This document shows positions 36,737-46,578 of a stretch of DNA of 64,000 nucleotides, in pieces. The notes below the pieces were generated by a model that was not told the origin of the DNA, searched no databases, and saw nothing but the letters and a program-made list of their open reading frames with translations. The DNA lies in assembly GCA_019454045.1 (NCBI GenBank), contig SKCR01034800.1, positions 1 through 64,000 of the forward strand, written 5' to 3'. A program made the position numbers and the translations under genes. Positions within the stretch are counted from its first letter, which is position 1. The number at the start of each line of letters is the position of its first letter. This DNA comes from Zanthoxylum bungeanum. Taxonomy: Eukaryota; Streptophyta; Magnoliopsida; Sapindales; Rutaceae.

Positions 36737-37197
36737 ATTTGTTGTAATTTTTGTTTTCATATTTTGTGTATACATGTTGTAGAGTTTTTAATTTTGTGTG
36801 TTATTTTTGTAGGGAAAAGCACAAACGGAGCATTTTAAGACAGAAGGAATTGTGTTTGGCAATCAAAGAAGAGAAACAATTCATTAGCGATGGCTGAGTA
36901 AGGAATAAAATCTTGAGACGCATCCTAATGAATTTATATTAAGCGAGTGGCGTATTGCGTACACAATTCAGTTGCCTTAATTATTGCTTTGATTCGCTTT
37001 TCTGTTGTAATTATCTTTATTTTCATAGACAGGATCCAGACTTTTTGACCTTTCAAGATTTCTTTTGTTGTTTACCTAACAATCGTCCTTTGGAAGATAC
37101 TTGTGCTATTTTTACTCACCCTTTTCAGGTACTATAAATTCAGCCTGTCATTGCACTTTTGAAGGCATCCAAAGTTGAGAAAGAAATACATATAAAA

Positions 37198-37851
37198 ATG
37201 GAAGCCACTTCAAGAAGACGAGTTGAAAACATCTGTGTGTTTTGCGGTAGTAGTGTTGGAACTAAACCACAATATGAAGAAGCAGCACAGGAATTGGGTC
37301 GAGTCTTAGCTGTAAGGAATATGCACTTAATATATGGCGGAGGAAATCTTGGACTTATGGGGATCGTTTCAAAGGCTGTACAGGAAGGAGGCAGTCATGT
37401 TTTGGGAATCATCCTAAAACCCTTGGCAGAGGTAAATCTTATTGGATCATCAAACAGAGAGGAACTGATCGTGCCAGGTATGTCTGAAGGACTGGTAGAA
37501 ATGATTAAACGTGCTGATGCTTTTATTGCTTTGCCAGGTGGCTTGGGCACATTGGAGGAAATTTTTATAGTACTATCTTGGGCGAACCTGAACATACACC
37601 ATAAACAAATTGGACTGCTCAACGTTGATGGATTTTATGATTTTCTTTGTATGTTTCTTGATGATGCTCGGAGAAATGGGTTCGTGTCAAAACCTTTAAA
37701 AAAACTCATATTCACTGCCAGAACTGCTCCGAATCTAATAGACCAACTCATAGCCTATGAACCACGAGTTGACCCTATTCTTTCAAAGATAAATTGGTCT
37801 GAGGACGATCGTGGTAAGAGGCGTAGGATTAATCTGGATCTTAACCTTTAA
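37198..37851 (+). CDS. LOG-like: LOG-family (lysine-decarboxylase-like fold) protein, captured retrocopy, variant motif
   Basis: An intact 217-residue frame. LOG enzymes release active cytokinin bases from cytokinin riboside 5'-monophosphates in the cytosol. Family hallmarks seen: 'ICVFCGSS' (12-19), 'YGGGNLGLMG' (46-55), 'PGGLGTLEE' (113-121) and 'GLLNVDGFYD' (139-148); the length is typical. The ATG at 37198 is chosen because homology starts at residue 12 and the codons further upstream (from TTG at 37159) do not include an ATG. Oddities: the normally invariant MHxRKxxM is 'MSEGLVEM' (95-102), so the phosphate-binding Arg and the Lys are lost, and the segment before it (73-94) is diverged. 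The C-terminus ends 'GKRRR' then 'LDLNL', a possible nuclear signal and EAR motif. Plant LOG genes are normally split by introns and this copy has none. It lies between LTRs with a target duplication, so it is carried by element B. Identity of the fold is secure; catalysis is doubtful. Confidence 0.92.
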   Translation: MEATSRRRVENICVFCGSSVGTKPQYEEAAQELGRVLAVRNMHLIYGGGNLGLMGIVSKAVQEGGSHVLGIILKPLAEVNLIGSSNREELIVPGMSEGLVEMIKRADAFIALPGGLGTLEEIFIVLSWANLNIHHKQIGLLNVDGFYDFLCMFLDDARRNGFVSKPLKKLIFTARTAPNLIDQLIAYEPRVDPILSKINWSEDDRGKRRRINLDLNL

Positions 37852-38367
37852 TTTCCTGAAGAATTTCAGCTAACCAGGTATTATTTTCTAAACTCTTCTT
37901 CTACTTTTTAAGACATTGGGGACAATGTCTCATTTAGGTTTGGGGAGGAAATTAGTTGATCAGTACCTTGTTTTTAGTTTGTGTGTTATTTTTATTTTTA
38001 GTCCAAAATTTTTGAAAAATACAAATTTTTTGAAAAATACAAAAAAATTGAAAAATTTTCAAAAATTACAAAAATATTTTGCATTTTTATTTGACTAAAA
38101 AAGGTGAAATTGGTAAGAGATAGCTGAGTAAGGAGTTTCCACTCCTGAGACGTATCTCAAACCTATTTCGAAAAAAGTTAAATTTTGTTTATTTCATTTG
38201 GAATATTTAATTTGTGAATTCTCTATAATCACTAAAAGGAATCTCATATGTTCAGTTGACAATATTATCAACATTATAGTAACATACGGACAGGAGCTAA
38301 AATTGAAAATTTTGTATAATTTAGTGCTCTAGTTTAATTGGAGGAGCATCTCAAAAGCAGTGGAGTT

Positions 38368-38389
38368 AAAAAAAAAAAAAAAAAAAAAA
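38368..38389 (+). repeat. A22 tract downstream of the LOG gene
   Basis: A run of 22 A residues about 515 bases after the LOG stop, ending near the point where element D is inserted. It could be a leftover poly(A) tail from capture of a messenger or a simple repeat. Confidence 0.8.
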
Positions 38390-38437
38390 CGTCTGAGATC
38401 CGAGTTATTATGTCTGTAAGGGTGTTTTAACACCTAG
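38390..38437 (+). repeat. Left part of a tandem repeat unit split by element D
   Basis: GTCTGAG...TTTTAACACCTAG matches 48619-48655. The unit continues after element D (48535-48618), and a second unit follows to about 48710 (shared word AAAGCCAACTGGTTTGGGAG). The period is about 130 bases. Confidence 0.75.
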
Positions 38438-40394
38438 TGTTGAAATCTAATAACCATATCCCAAGATCAAAAACCAAGCAAGATATATATAATATGAATT
38501 AGATTGAAGTAATGGCGGAAACAATACTCACAAATCACCAAATGTGGATGCAATGGATGAAGCAAAATCCTCCTTTGAGCAGTGAAGATTTCGGCCAAGC
38601 AGTGAAGAGAAGCTCCAAGCTTGAATTTGATCCTTCCAAGCTCTAAGATGAGTTTCCCATATCACCTTGTATGATCCCTTGTTGGTGCTAGCCAAGATAT
38701 GTATTAAAGTTCAAACTGTACACTTTCTTCACAAAGTTCTTAGAAAATGGAAGAAGAAGGAGAGCCAAAAACAGTTCACTGGTTTCGGTCAAGAGAGGGA
38801 GAGCAAGATCTGATTTTTTGTTTCAAAAATCAATTTATATTTATGTTATAATTATATTAAATAATATATAAATATAACACAAGCCATGCAAAGACTTAGA
38901 GTGTCTAACACTCAATTTCCATGCATTATCTTTGAGTGCTTTGTACACTATCTTCATGCATTGCATCTTGATTAAAAAATACAAATAATGACAAGTGTCA
39001 TGTGGGGGCCCCACACGTTTCCAAATGAAAGTGGGCCCACTTGCACTCACGCGTTCGGGTTCGATATTTCCGAAATATCGAGCTTACGTCGCGACGTTAA
39101 TTAAATCGAATTTAAATAAATAATACGCCTAGCGAATTTATTATTTACGTCGCTAACGAATTAATTCTAAATTAATTCGTTTGCCCGAATAAAATCTAAT
39201 TTCAATTTCGCGTCGGAATCGAATTCCGTTTATTATATCGAATATAATAATTTTACGATTAATTCTAAATTAATCGATCTCTCTCTTTATATAGTACTTT
39301 ATCCAAGATAAAGTCTCTCCGTAATTAATCCAAGATTAATCGAGTTTGAATCATACGTCATCGGTGAATCTTCGGGAAGCGACCCAAGAGACCTCTAGAT
39401 ATGTTGGCAGTAAATCCGGTTGTCGAACTATCCGAACACGTACGTACCAAGTACTACGCTTTTACCGATTTACAAGACAAGGTTAGCTTCTAGCAAAACG
39501 CCATGCCTACCCAATTCTCTAGAAATATTCTTACTGGAATATTAGATCTATAACAGGCGTAGTATACCGTAGTATAGTGTATATCGAACCAGTATCGGAT
39601 GATCACATGCTAGGGCTGGGGCTGGATAAGTGTCTGCCCCGTCCGAAACACATATCGGATGTCAAGCAACCAGTCTCTTTGAATCGGATAATCCTGACCT
39701 AGTCATATTATCCCGATGGTTGCAACCATTATAGAGTACTAGTTCTGAATCCCTCGCGATCATCATCTCCATATGTCTGAAGTGATACTTCCATCTTGAT
39801 ATCACATCAATACACTACGATTCTCGATACCGAAGATAACACAGAAAACACGTTACACAACTTAAACCGCCAACCACCTAAATTAAATTTTACCGATTGT
39901 CGTAAGTACTAGCGATGCAAATCTCAGGTTAAGATCATATGCACCTACCCTGAAGCGGACTCCCATAGACACGCAGACATACTACCAATGGGATTCCGCG
40001 GGGTCTATCCAGAGCGAAGCTGTTTTCCGTACCATCGGTAAAAACAAAACCTCCCTACCGCACTTGCATAAGTATCCTATACTTAAATATATGAGAACTA
40101 TGCCGTTGTGCCCTCACAACATGCACGAGTGCAGTACTAGTCTATTCCGCATTATCGATGTCCAGTCTCGATAATACTACGACTAGGGATATTTAATGAT
40201 TAAACCTTTATGGATTGATACTGTCTCATATCATCTCAATCCGGAACTAATCATAGGGACTTTTACCATTTATATATCAAAGTAAATAAATTACAAAACG
40301 GTAAAAGGCAATTTCATTACTACATAGTTAATTTTGTACAATAATACAATATCATTTACAAAATAGTGACGCTATGGGACATTACTGTCTAACA
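38438..40394 (-). repeat. Left (3') LTR of element D
   Basis: TGTTGAAATC...CTGTCTAACA. Near-identical to 46579-48534 except for scattered indels and one dense patch of differences at about 39820-39895. It contains a palindrome array at 39096-39342. Confidence 0.95.
39096..39342 (-). other. Palindrome array in left LTR of D
   Basis: Successive inverted repeats with arms such as ACGAATTAATT, CGGAAT, ATTATAT, CGATTAATT, ACTTTATC and ATTAATC, separated by CTA, CGA or CAA (TAG, TCG or TTG in element sense). The first includes an 11-bp perfect arm. Confidence 0.85.
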
Positions 40395-40409
40395 ATCTCC
40401 CACTTGGCC
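40395..40409 (-). other. Polypurine tract of element D
   Basis: Minus strand GGCCAAGTGGGAGAT directly beside the 3' LTR. Confidence 0.88.
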
Positions 40410-41212
40410 TATAGCCAGTCACTCAAGCATCTAATACCTGAACTATGTACATGTCGCTCAAACTTTTCCCGAGGAATAGCCTTCGTCAGCGGATCTGCAA
40501 TATTATCCTCTGATGCGATCTTCTCGATCTTCACATCGCCACGATGTATGATCTCTCGAATCAGATGGAATCGTCGAAGAACATGTTTGGATCGTTGATG
40601 AGACCTTGGTTCCTTAGCCTGTGCTATAGCCCCGCTATTGTCACAATACAATGGCACGGGCTCAGCTGCTAACGGAACTACTCCTAATCCAATTAGGAAT
40701 TACGGATCCAAACTGCCTCTTTTGCTGCTTCAGCTGCTGCAATGTACTCCGCTTCAGTTGTTGAATCGGCAACAGTATCTTGCTTGGAAGATTTCCAGCT
40801 CACACTGCTCCGTTATTCAAGCAAAATATGTACCCGGTTTGCGACTTAAAGTCGTCTCTGTCGGTTTGGAAACTTGCATCAGTATACCAGATACCTCAAG
40901 TTCTCCATCTCCATAGATTAAGAAAACATCCTTAGTTCTTTTAAGATACCTAAGGATATTCTTAACCGCCATCCAGTGATCCTGTCCTGGATCGGCCTGA
41001 TATCGACTGCACATGCTCAAAGCATAGGACACATCAGGTCGTGTACATATCATGGCATACATGATCGATCCGACTGCCGAGGCGAACGGAGTCCGACTCA
41101 TGTTGTCTCTCTCATCTTGTGTTTTAGGACACATGTCCCTAGATAGAAAGACGCCATGTGATGTTGGCAACAGTCCCTTCTTGGACTGATCCATGTTGAA
41201 TCTCTTCAACAC
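40409..41212 (-). pseudogene. Element D RT end and RNase H
   Basis: 41212-40817 gives 'MLKRFNMDQSKKGLLPTSHG', 'TPFASAVGSIMYAMICTRPDVSYALSMCSRYQADPG' and 'ILRYLKRTKDVFLIY'. A frameshift at about 40890 follows, and the RNase H region ('VADSTTEAEYIAAAEAAKEA') is in another frame. The final frame, 40657-40409, has 'YCDNSGAIAQAKEPRSHQRSKHVLRRFHLIREI' and 'SEDNIADPLTKAI'. RNase H would remove the RNA strand during reverse transcription. All domain words are intact; only the reading frame is broken. Confidence 0.88.
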
Positions 41213-43192
41213 TTTATCAATATATGTACTCTGGGAGAGTCCAAGTAGCTTCTAGATCTATCCCGGTAGATCTTTATTCCTAGAATAAAAGCTGCTTCTC
41301 CCAGATCTTTCATGGAGAATTTCAATGAAAGCCAAGCTTTCACCGACGTTAACATGGGAATGTCATTGCCTATTAGCAATACATCGTCGACATAAAGGAC
41401 AATAAAAGTCAGTGCACTCCCACTAACCTTCTTATACACACAAGGATCATCCACGTTTTGAATGAAATCATATTCTTTTATGACCTCATCAAAACGTTGG
41501 TTCCATGACCTCGATGCTTGCTTCAGTCCATAAATGGACCGATTTAACTTACAAACCTTGTTTGCAAGTCTTGTGTGCGATAAAACCGTCAGGTTGTTGC
41601 ATATAAACATCCTCCAACAGGTTTCCGTTAAGGAAAGCGGTTTTAACGTCCATCTGCCATATTTCGTAATCGTAATATGCAGCTATCGCAAGCATTATCC
41701 GAATGGATTTAATCATGGCAACGGGTGAGAAAGTTTCGTCATAATCAACTCCAAGTTGTTGACGATACCCCTTCGCTACAAGCCTAGCTTTGTACGTTTG
41801 AACGTTGCCATCCATGTCTGTCTTCTTCTTGAAGACCCATTTGCATCCAATAGGCTTTACGCCTTCTGGTGCATCAACCAGTGTCCAAACTTGGTTGGTA
41901 TACATGGAATCCATTTCGGCCTTCATGGCCTCTTGCCATAAAGTGGATTCGATACCCTGTATCGCTTCCTCATACGTGGCCGGTTCAGTATCCTCAATAA
42001 GATTAATATCTACATGAGGTGAGATCAGGAATCCATACCTCTCAGGTATTACCCTGACTCTCTCCGACCTACGTAGCCCTTGTGTAATTGAAGATTGTGG
42101 TTCAGTCTCATCCTGGATGGACTGTTCATGTTCCGTTCTAGATTCAATGCCAGGAACAGTATCACTACGACTTTCATCGAGTTCTACTTTCCTCCCACTA
42201 ACCACTGCATTTATGAATTCCTTCTCAAGGAAAACTGCATGTAGAGCAACAAATACTTTGTTCTCTTTTGGGTTATAGAAGTAATATCCTTTGGTTTCCT
42301 TAGGATATCCAACAAATAGGCATTTATCTGATTTGGGTTCAAGTTTGGTACCTTCCAAACGTTTGACGTATGCCCAGCAACCCCAAATCTTCAGGAATGA
42401 GAAACCTGGTTTCTTTCCTGTCCATATCTCATACGGAGTCTGTTCAACAGACTTTGACGGAACCCTATTCAAAATAAGAATTGCACTTTCTAATGCATGT
42501 CCCCAGAAGGATATAGGTAGCTCAGTGCGACTCATCATCGACCTTACCATGTCCAGCAAGGTACGGTTTCTCCGTTCAGACACACCATTTAATTGTGGTG
42601 TTCCAGGAGGAGTCCATTGTGAAAGAATACCATATTCTTTCAAGTAATCTTGAAACTCATTACTTAAGTATTCGCCACCACGGTCCGACCGTAATGTTTT
42701 AATACTCTTGCCTGTTTGTTTTTCAACTTCGTGTCGAAACTCTTTGAATTTCTCAAAAGTTTCCGACTTGTGTATCATAAGATACACATAACCATAACGT
42801 GATGCATCATCCGTAAAGGTTACGAAGTATCGATATCCACCTCTAGCCTGGCTAGACATGGGCCCACAAACGTCACTATGAACGAGGGCTAACAGTTCAG
42901 TGGCGCGTTCACCTTTACCACTAAAAGGTGATTTAGGCATTTTGCCTAACAAACAAGATTCGCAGACGTCATATGAATTTGGATCAAATCCGTCCAAGTA
43001 CCCACTCTTCGAAAGTGTGGATATGCGAGTCTTGTTGATGTGTCCCAGACGACAATGCCACAAATAAGTTTCTTCTTTTGGATTACTCATTTTGAGCCTT
43101 TTGTTTGTTATTTTACATTTTGGAGATTCATTTATATTCAAAATATAAAGACCATTATTTGCATCAGCACTGCAAATTTCTGCATCATTCAT
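41206..43192 (-). pseudogene. Element D integrase and reverse transcriptase
   Basis: 43192-41549 (547 codons): GAG-pre-integrase 'WHCRLGHINKTRISTL..VCESCLLGKM', then integrase with the catalytic residues in 'LVHSDVCGPM', 'VTFTDDASRYGYV' and 'QLNGVSERRNRTLL', then the start of RT 'GVKPIGCKWVFKKKTDMDGNVQTYKARLVAKGYRQ' and 'MDVKTAFLNGNL'. A frameshift at about 41580 moves RT to the frame 41610-41206, which has 'VCKLNRSIYGLKQASRSWNQRF' and the active-site 'LYVDDVLLIGND'. RT and integrase are complete in content, but the frame is broken at 41580 and again at about 41240. It could be revertant-close or affected by sequencing errors. Confidence 0.92.
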
Positions 43193-43623
43193 ATATAAAT
43201 AACACCTGTGTTTTTAAATACAAAAGTGTACCCTGTTTGGGTTAACAAAGATACAGAAATAATATTCCTAGTTAAACTAGGAACAAAATAACAGTCATTT
43301 AGTTTAAGTACATGCCCCGAGGGCAGTTCCAAAACAAAAGTGCCTACGGCCAAAACAGCAACAGAAGTTCCATTTCCAACACGTAGATCAACCTCCCCCG
43401 AAGCCAGTCTCCTGCTATCATGCAGATCCTGCACATCAGTACAAATATGAGAACCACAGCCAGAATCAAAAATCCAATTTTTATTAAGACTTGAAGTAGT
43501 CATATTTATCTCAATAACAAACATACCTGAGGCCGGAGCCTTGCCCGCCTGTATGTCCTCCTTATGTCCCTTGTTCATGCGGCAGTCACGCTTCCAGTGA
43601 CCTCTTTTGCCGCATTTAGGCAA
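43189..43623 (-). pseudogene. Element D zinc knuckle and aspartic protease
   Basis: A 144-codon frame with 'CGKRGHWKRDC' (the CCHC knuckle that packages element RNA) followed by 'NWIFDSGCGSHICTD', the D-S-G retropepsin site, and 'GVCGTFVLEL'-type core residues up to 'YFVPSLTRNIISVSLL'. It is out of frame with gag on its right and with integrase on its left, each by a small indel. In copia elements these are normally one frame. Confidence 0.9.
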
Positions 43624-44369
43624 ACATCTTGAGACTTGTCCCTTGGCTTCCCAGAAGCCTTTGTTGACTTGGCCTTGCCTTTGTTCTTATGCTTCTTCTT
43701 CTTAACACCCCCAGTTGCCTTGAGCCCAGCTTTCGGCGTTTGAGATGTTGTTGCAAAGTGCGCCTCGCGCTTGTTGCCTTTCAGAAGTTCTTTCTCTGAC
43801 TCCTTGAGAATTGACAACAACTCTCCAAGAGTGTCATCCGAATTCATCAGTTTGTAGTTGATGACAATCTGTTTCCAAGTATCGGGTAGTGACTGTAGAA
43901 GTACATCTATAGCCAGCTCAGACTCCAAGACTATACCCATACAAGCCAGTTCATCAATATCTGCTATCATTTGAGTCCCATGGACCTCAACAGAACTACC
44001 ATCAGTCATACGGGTGCGAAAGATCCTCTTCACCAACTCGTACCTCGCCATCCGCTTATTAGTGCGGTGAAGATCTTGCAATCTTGCCATCATATTATAA
44101 GGATCCAAGTCCCTATTTTGGCGACGAAAGTGTTGAGTCATTGAAGCAAGCATAATCGACTGAGCTGTGTCACAATCATCACTGTGAGTTTTCCATAACT
44201 CCAGCTCAAGTGGCTCAGTGGGCTTAGGCCCGAGAGGTCTCTGAATAGTATACAGTATCCTCTCTGCCCCAAGGACTATCCTTAGGTTCATTTCCCAATC
44301 AGCGAAGTTTGTCCCTCTAAAGACATTGTCTCCCATGATAATGTCACGGACATTTACCTTGCTAGCCAT
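43575..44369 (-). pseudogene. Element D gag
   Basis: From the ATG at 44369, 264 codons: 'GDNVFRGTNFADWEMNLRIVLGAERILYTIQRPLG', 'SIMLASMTQHFRRQN', 'DIDELACMGIVLESELAIDVLLQSLPDTWKQIVINYKLMN' (UBN2-type copia Gag) and a lysine-rich linker. It then runs into the knuckle region in the wrong frame ('DVCLNAAKEVTG'), so a one-base shift removes the knuckle from this frame. Apart from that the Gag is full length. Confidence 0.9.
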
Positions 44370-46562
44370 CTTAACTACGATAGTCCAACTATCTAGTTAA
44401 CGAAAAAATGGGTACAGTCAAACTGTTACAAGAAAAATAACATTTTTATTAGTCCAACTAATGTTAAAAATTGACGAAATAAATTTTTGTAAGCGCGTAA
44501 AGCTAAGTATCTGAATGAAATTGCAAACTCAATACTAGCCTCCCACTATTTTCTACAAGTCTCTAACCCTCTGTTGAGTACTCGGGAAATCCAATTTCCT
44601 AGTGGGCTAGGATCCCGTTAAATAACACACAACCTTGACTTTGGCCAACAAGTTGTATGATATTTAACTAGGTAGATCTCGAAGATCAATTGGATCCCAT
44701 CCAATTCCTAGATCCGGTAGGTGGACATCCAAGTCCGAAACATATATATCTAATACATACGTCAATGTATCCAATACATTTTCCTAACCATTTCCTCTGA
44801 ATCAACTAAGCCTTGGCTTTGGCACAACAAACCTAATGATTCCAGTTAAGCGGGACCCATTGACAAGGAAAGTTTCGTAATCAATGTCGATGGACAAGAA
44901 GTGATCTTGACTTGGCCAACAAATCACAACTTGGACAGGACACCGATGTGTAACAAAACTCTCATGATTCAAACACATCCTCAATTGACAAAGGTCTTGA
45001 CTTTGGCCAACAAACCAATGCCAATTTTGGATCTTGAGAAAGAATCACTCAACGGAAGGAAAATCGCTTAATATTGTTTGAGGGATTTTTCGCGTAATTG
45101 GCAACCAATTAATTTATCTTTGTTAGGTCTCATCATCATACACCCTTAAGCATGCTTCTAAAACATCATAAAGTGCATAAAGTAAAGTAATAGTGATATA
45201 CGGATGGATATATAAACAACTTGTTCCTAGAACAAATCACTCCCTTCCTCTCCCCGCTAGCACTATTCTACTTCTACCAAATTACATAATACAATAAGAG
45301 AAACCTCATTTACATTGAGGGGAATTAGGTGAGAAGAGAATACATAGAGATTAAGAGATAAGGCTGGACACGCAGGTCCAATTTATAAATTCCAAATTTA
45401 CAATAATTTCTAAAATTACCCTTCCCTTCTAATATCCATCCGATATGCACTATTCATACAACACATCCACATTCATTCATTCATTCAAGGCATGTTATAC
45501 AACCAATCTAATCCAATTAATTAGTCTTTGATTAGGTGACAATACAATGATCAAACAATTGTTTGCATTTGCGCGAGTCCAACTCGTTTTGAGATAAATA
45601 CATATTGTATGAATTCACGAATTATATCGAACTACTCGTTAAATCCAATTTAAGTCGTATTCAATACTAATCCTATTATTTAATTCTAAATTAAATATAT
45701 ACACTTTTATTGTGCTTTTATAACTTAGATTCCAAATCTAGTTCTATTGGGTCTCAAAGCCCAACCAACATCTAATGTCCGTTTAATTAAAGTCCGATGG
45801 GCTTTCTATTGATTTCATTAGGCTTGGGCCTTGGTCAATGTGGTCAAACCCAATTTCCAAGCCCAATAAGGAATCACCCTCATTTGCCATAAAACCAATA
45901 TCAAGCCCATAAGGCCCAATTAAACATAAAAGCCCATTTATTACATTTGGACTTAAATGGTGTGATTTAGGCCCATCTTGGATCCAATCCAAATGGTCCA
46001 AATCTACTTGGCCCAACCAAGCCCATTTATGACCAAATATAAGTTTTAGGCCCAATTCCAATTTAAGCCCAATTAACTAAATTTTAAAATTCCAAATTTT
46101 ACAACTTAATTAATTAAAGTGTATGTTCATGATTAATCCTTTAAATCAATATTTCCAAAATATCAAATTAATCTATTAATCATATTTTTATCTTAAATAC
46201 ATGTCCAACATTATTTAATCAAAAAAATCAAGTCCCTAATATGTCATCAAGCATTCGGCCAAGGTGAACAATATGGTTCCGAATTCGTTTTCAATCCAAT
46301 CAAGTCACAAATGATCATCTCCATATTATTTCAAGTCATCCAATGTCTTAAAATTAAAAAATCATCTAGTCCTCATGCTTGCATGTATTCGGCCAAGCCA
46401 CTTTGGGGTTGGAAAAATTAATCCAATTTATTTTCCATGAAATTGATGATGTATAATTCATTTTAACATACATCTAAGCATATTCAACCAAGCAAACTCA
46501 TCAAATCATGCTTCAAACAATTTTCCCCAAATAACATCCTAATATATTTGCATGCATTTTTA
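44370..46562 (-). promoter_or_regulatory. Long leader of element D with repeated motifs
   Basis: 2.2 kb without coding potential between primer site and gag. It has four copies of a CTTGACTTTGGCCAACAA-like word (44633, 44811, 44905, 44995) and, at 45740-46080, at least ten GGCCCA/AGCCCA words (TGGGCC/TGGGCT in element sense), the site II motif bound by TCP factors. The leader at 3935-4060 shares the second feature. Confidence 0.6.
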
Positions 46563-46577
46563 GGCTCAATGATACCA
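46563..46577 (-). other. Primer-binding site of element D
   Basis: Minus strand TGGTATCATTGAGCC, adjacent to the right LTR. It is close to the tRNA-Met site TGGTATCAGAGCC but has a two-base change/insertion. Confidence 0.8.
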
Positions 46578-46578
46578 T

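Noticed and set aside
37159..37197. Longer LOG start at 37159
   Set aside because: The codon there is TTG, not ATG. The first ATG in frame is 37198 and gives a normal family length.
37159..37851. LOG as an ordinary host gene that happens to lie among transposons
   Set aside because: It is inside a single element with matching LTRs and an exact target duplication, in the same orientation, and without introns. A host gene would have had to be trapped between two LTRs of one insertion event.
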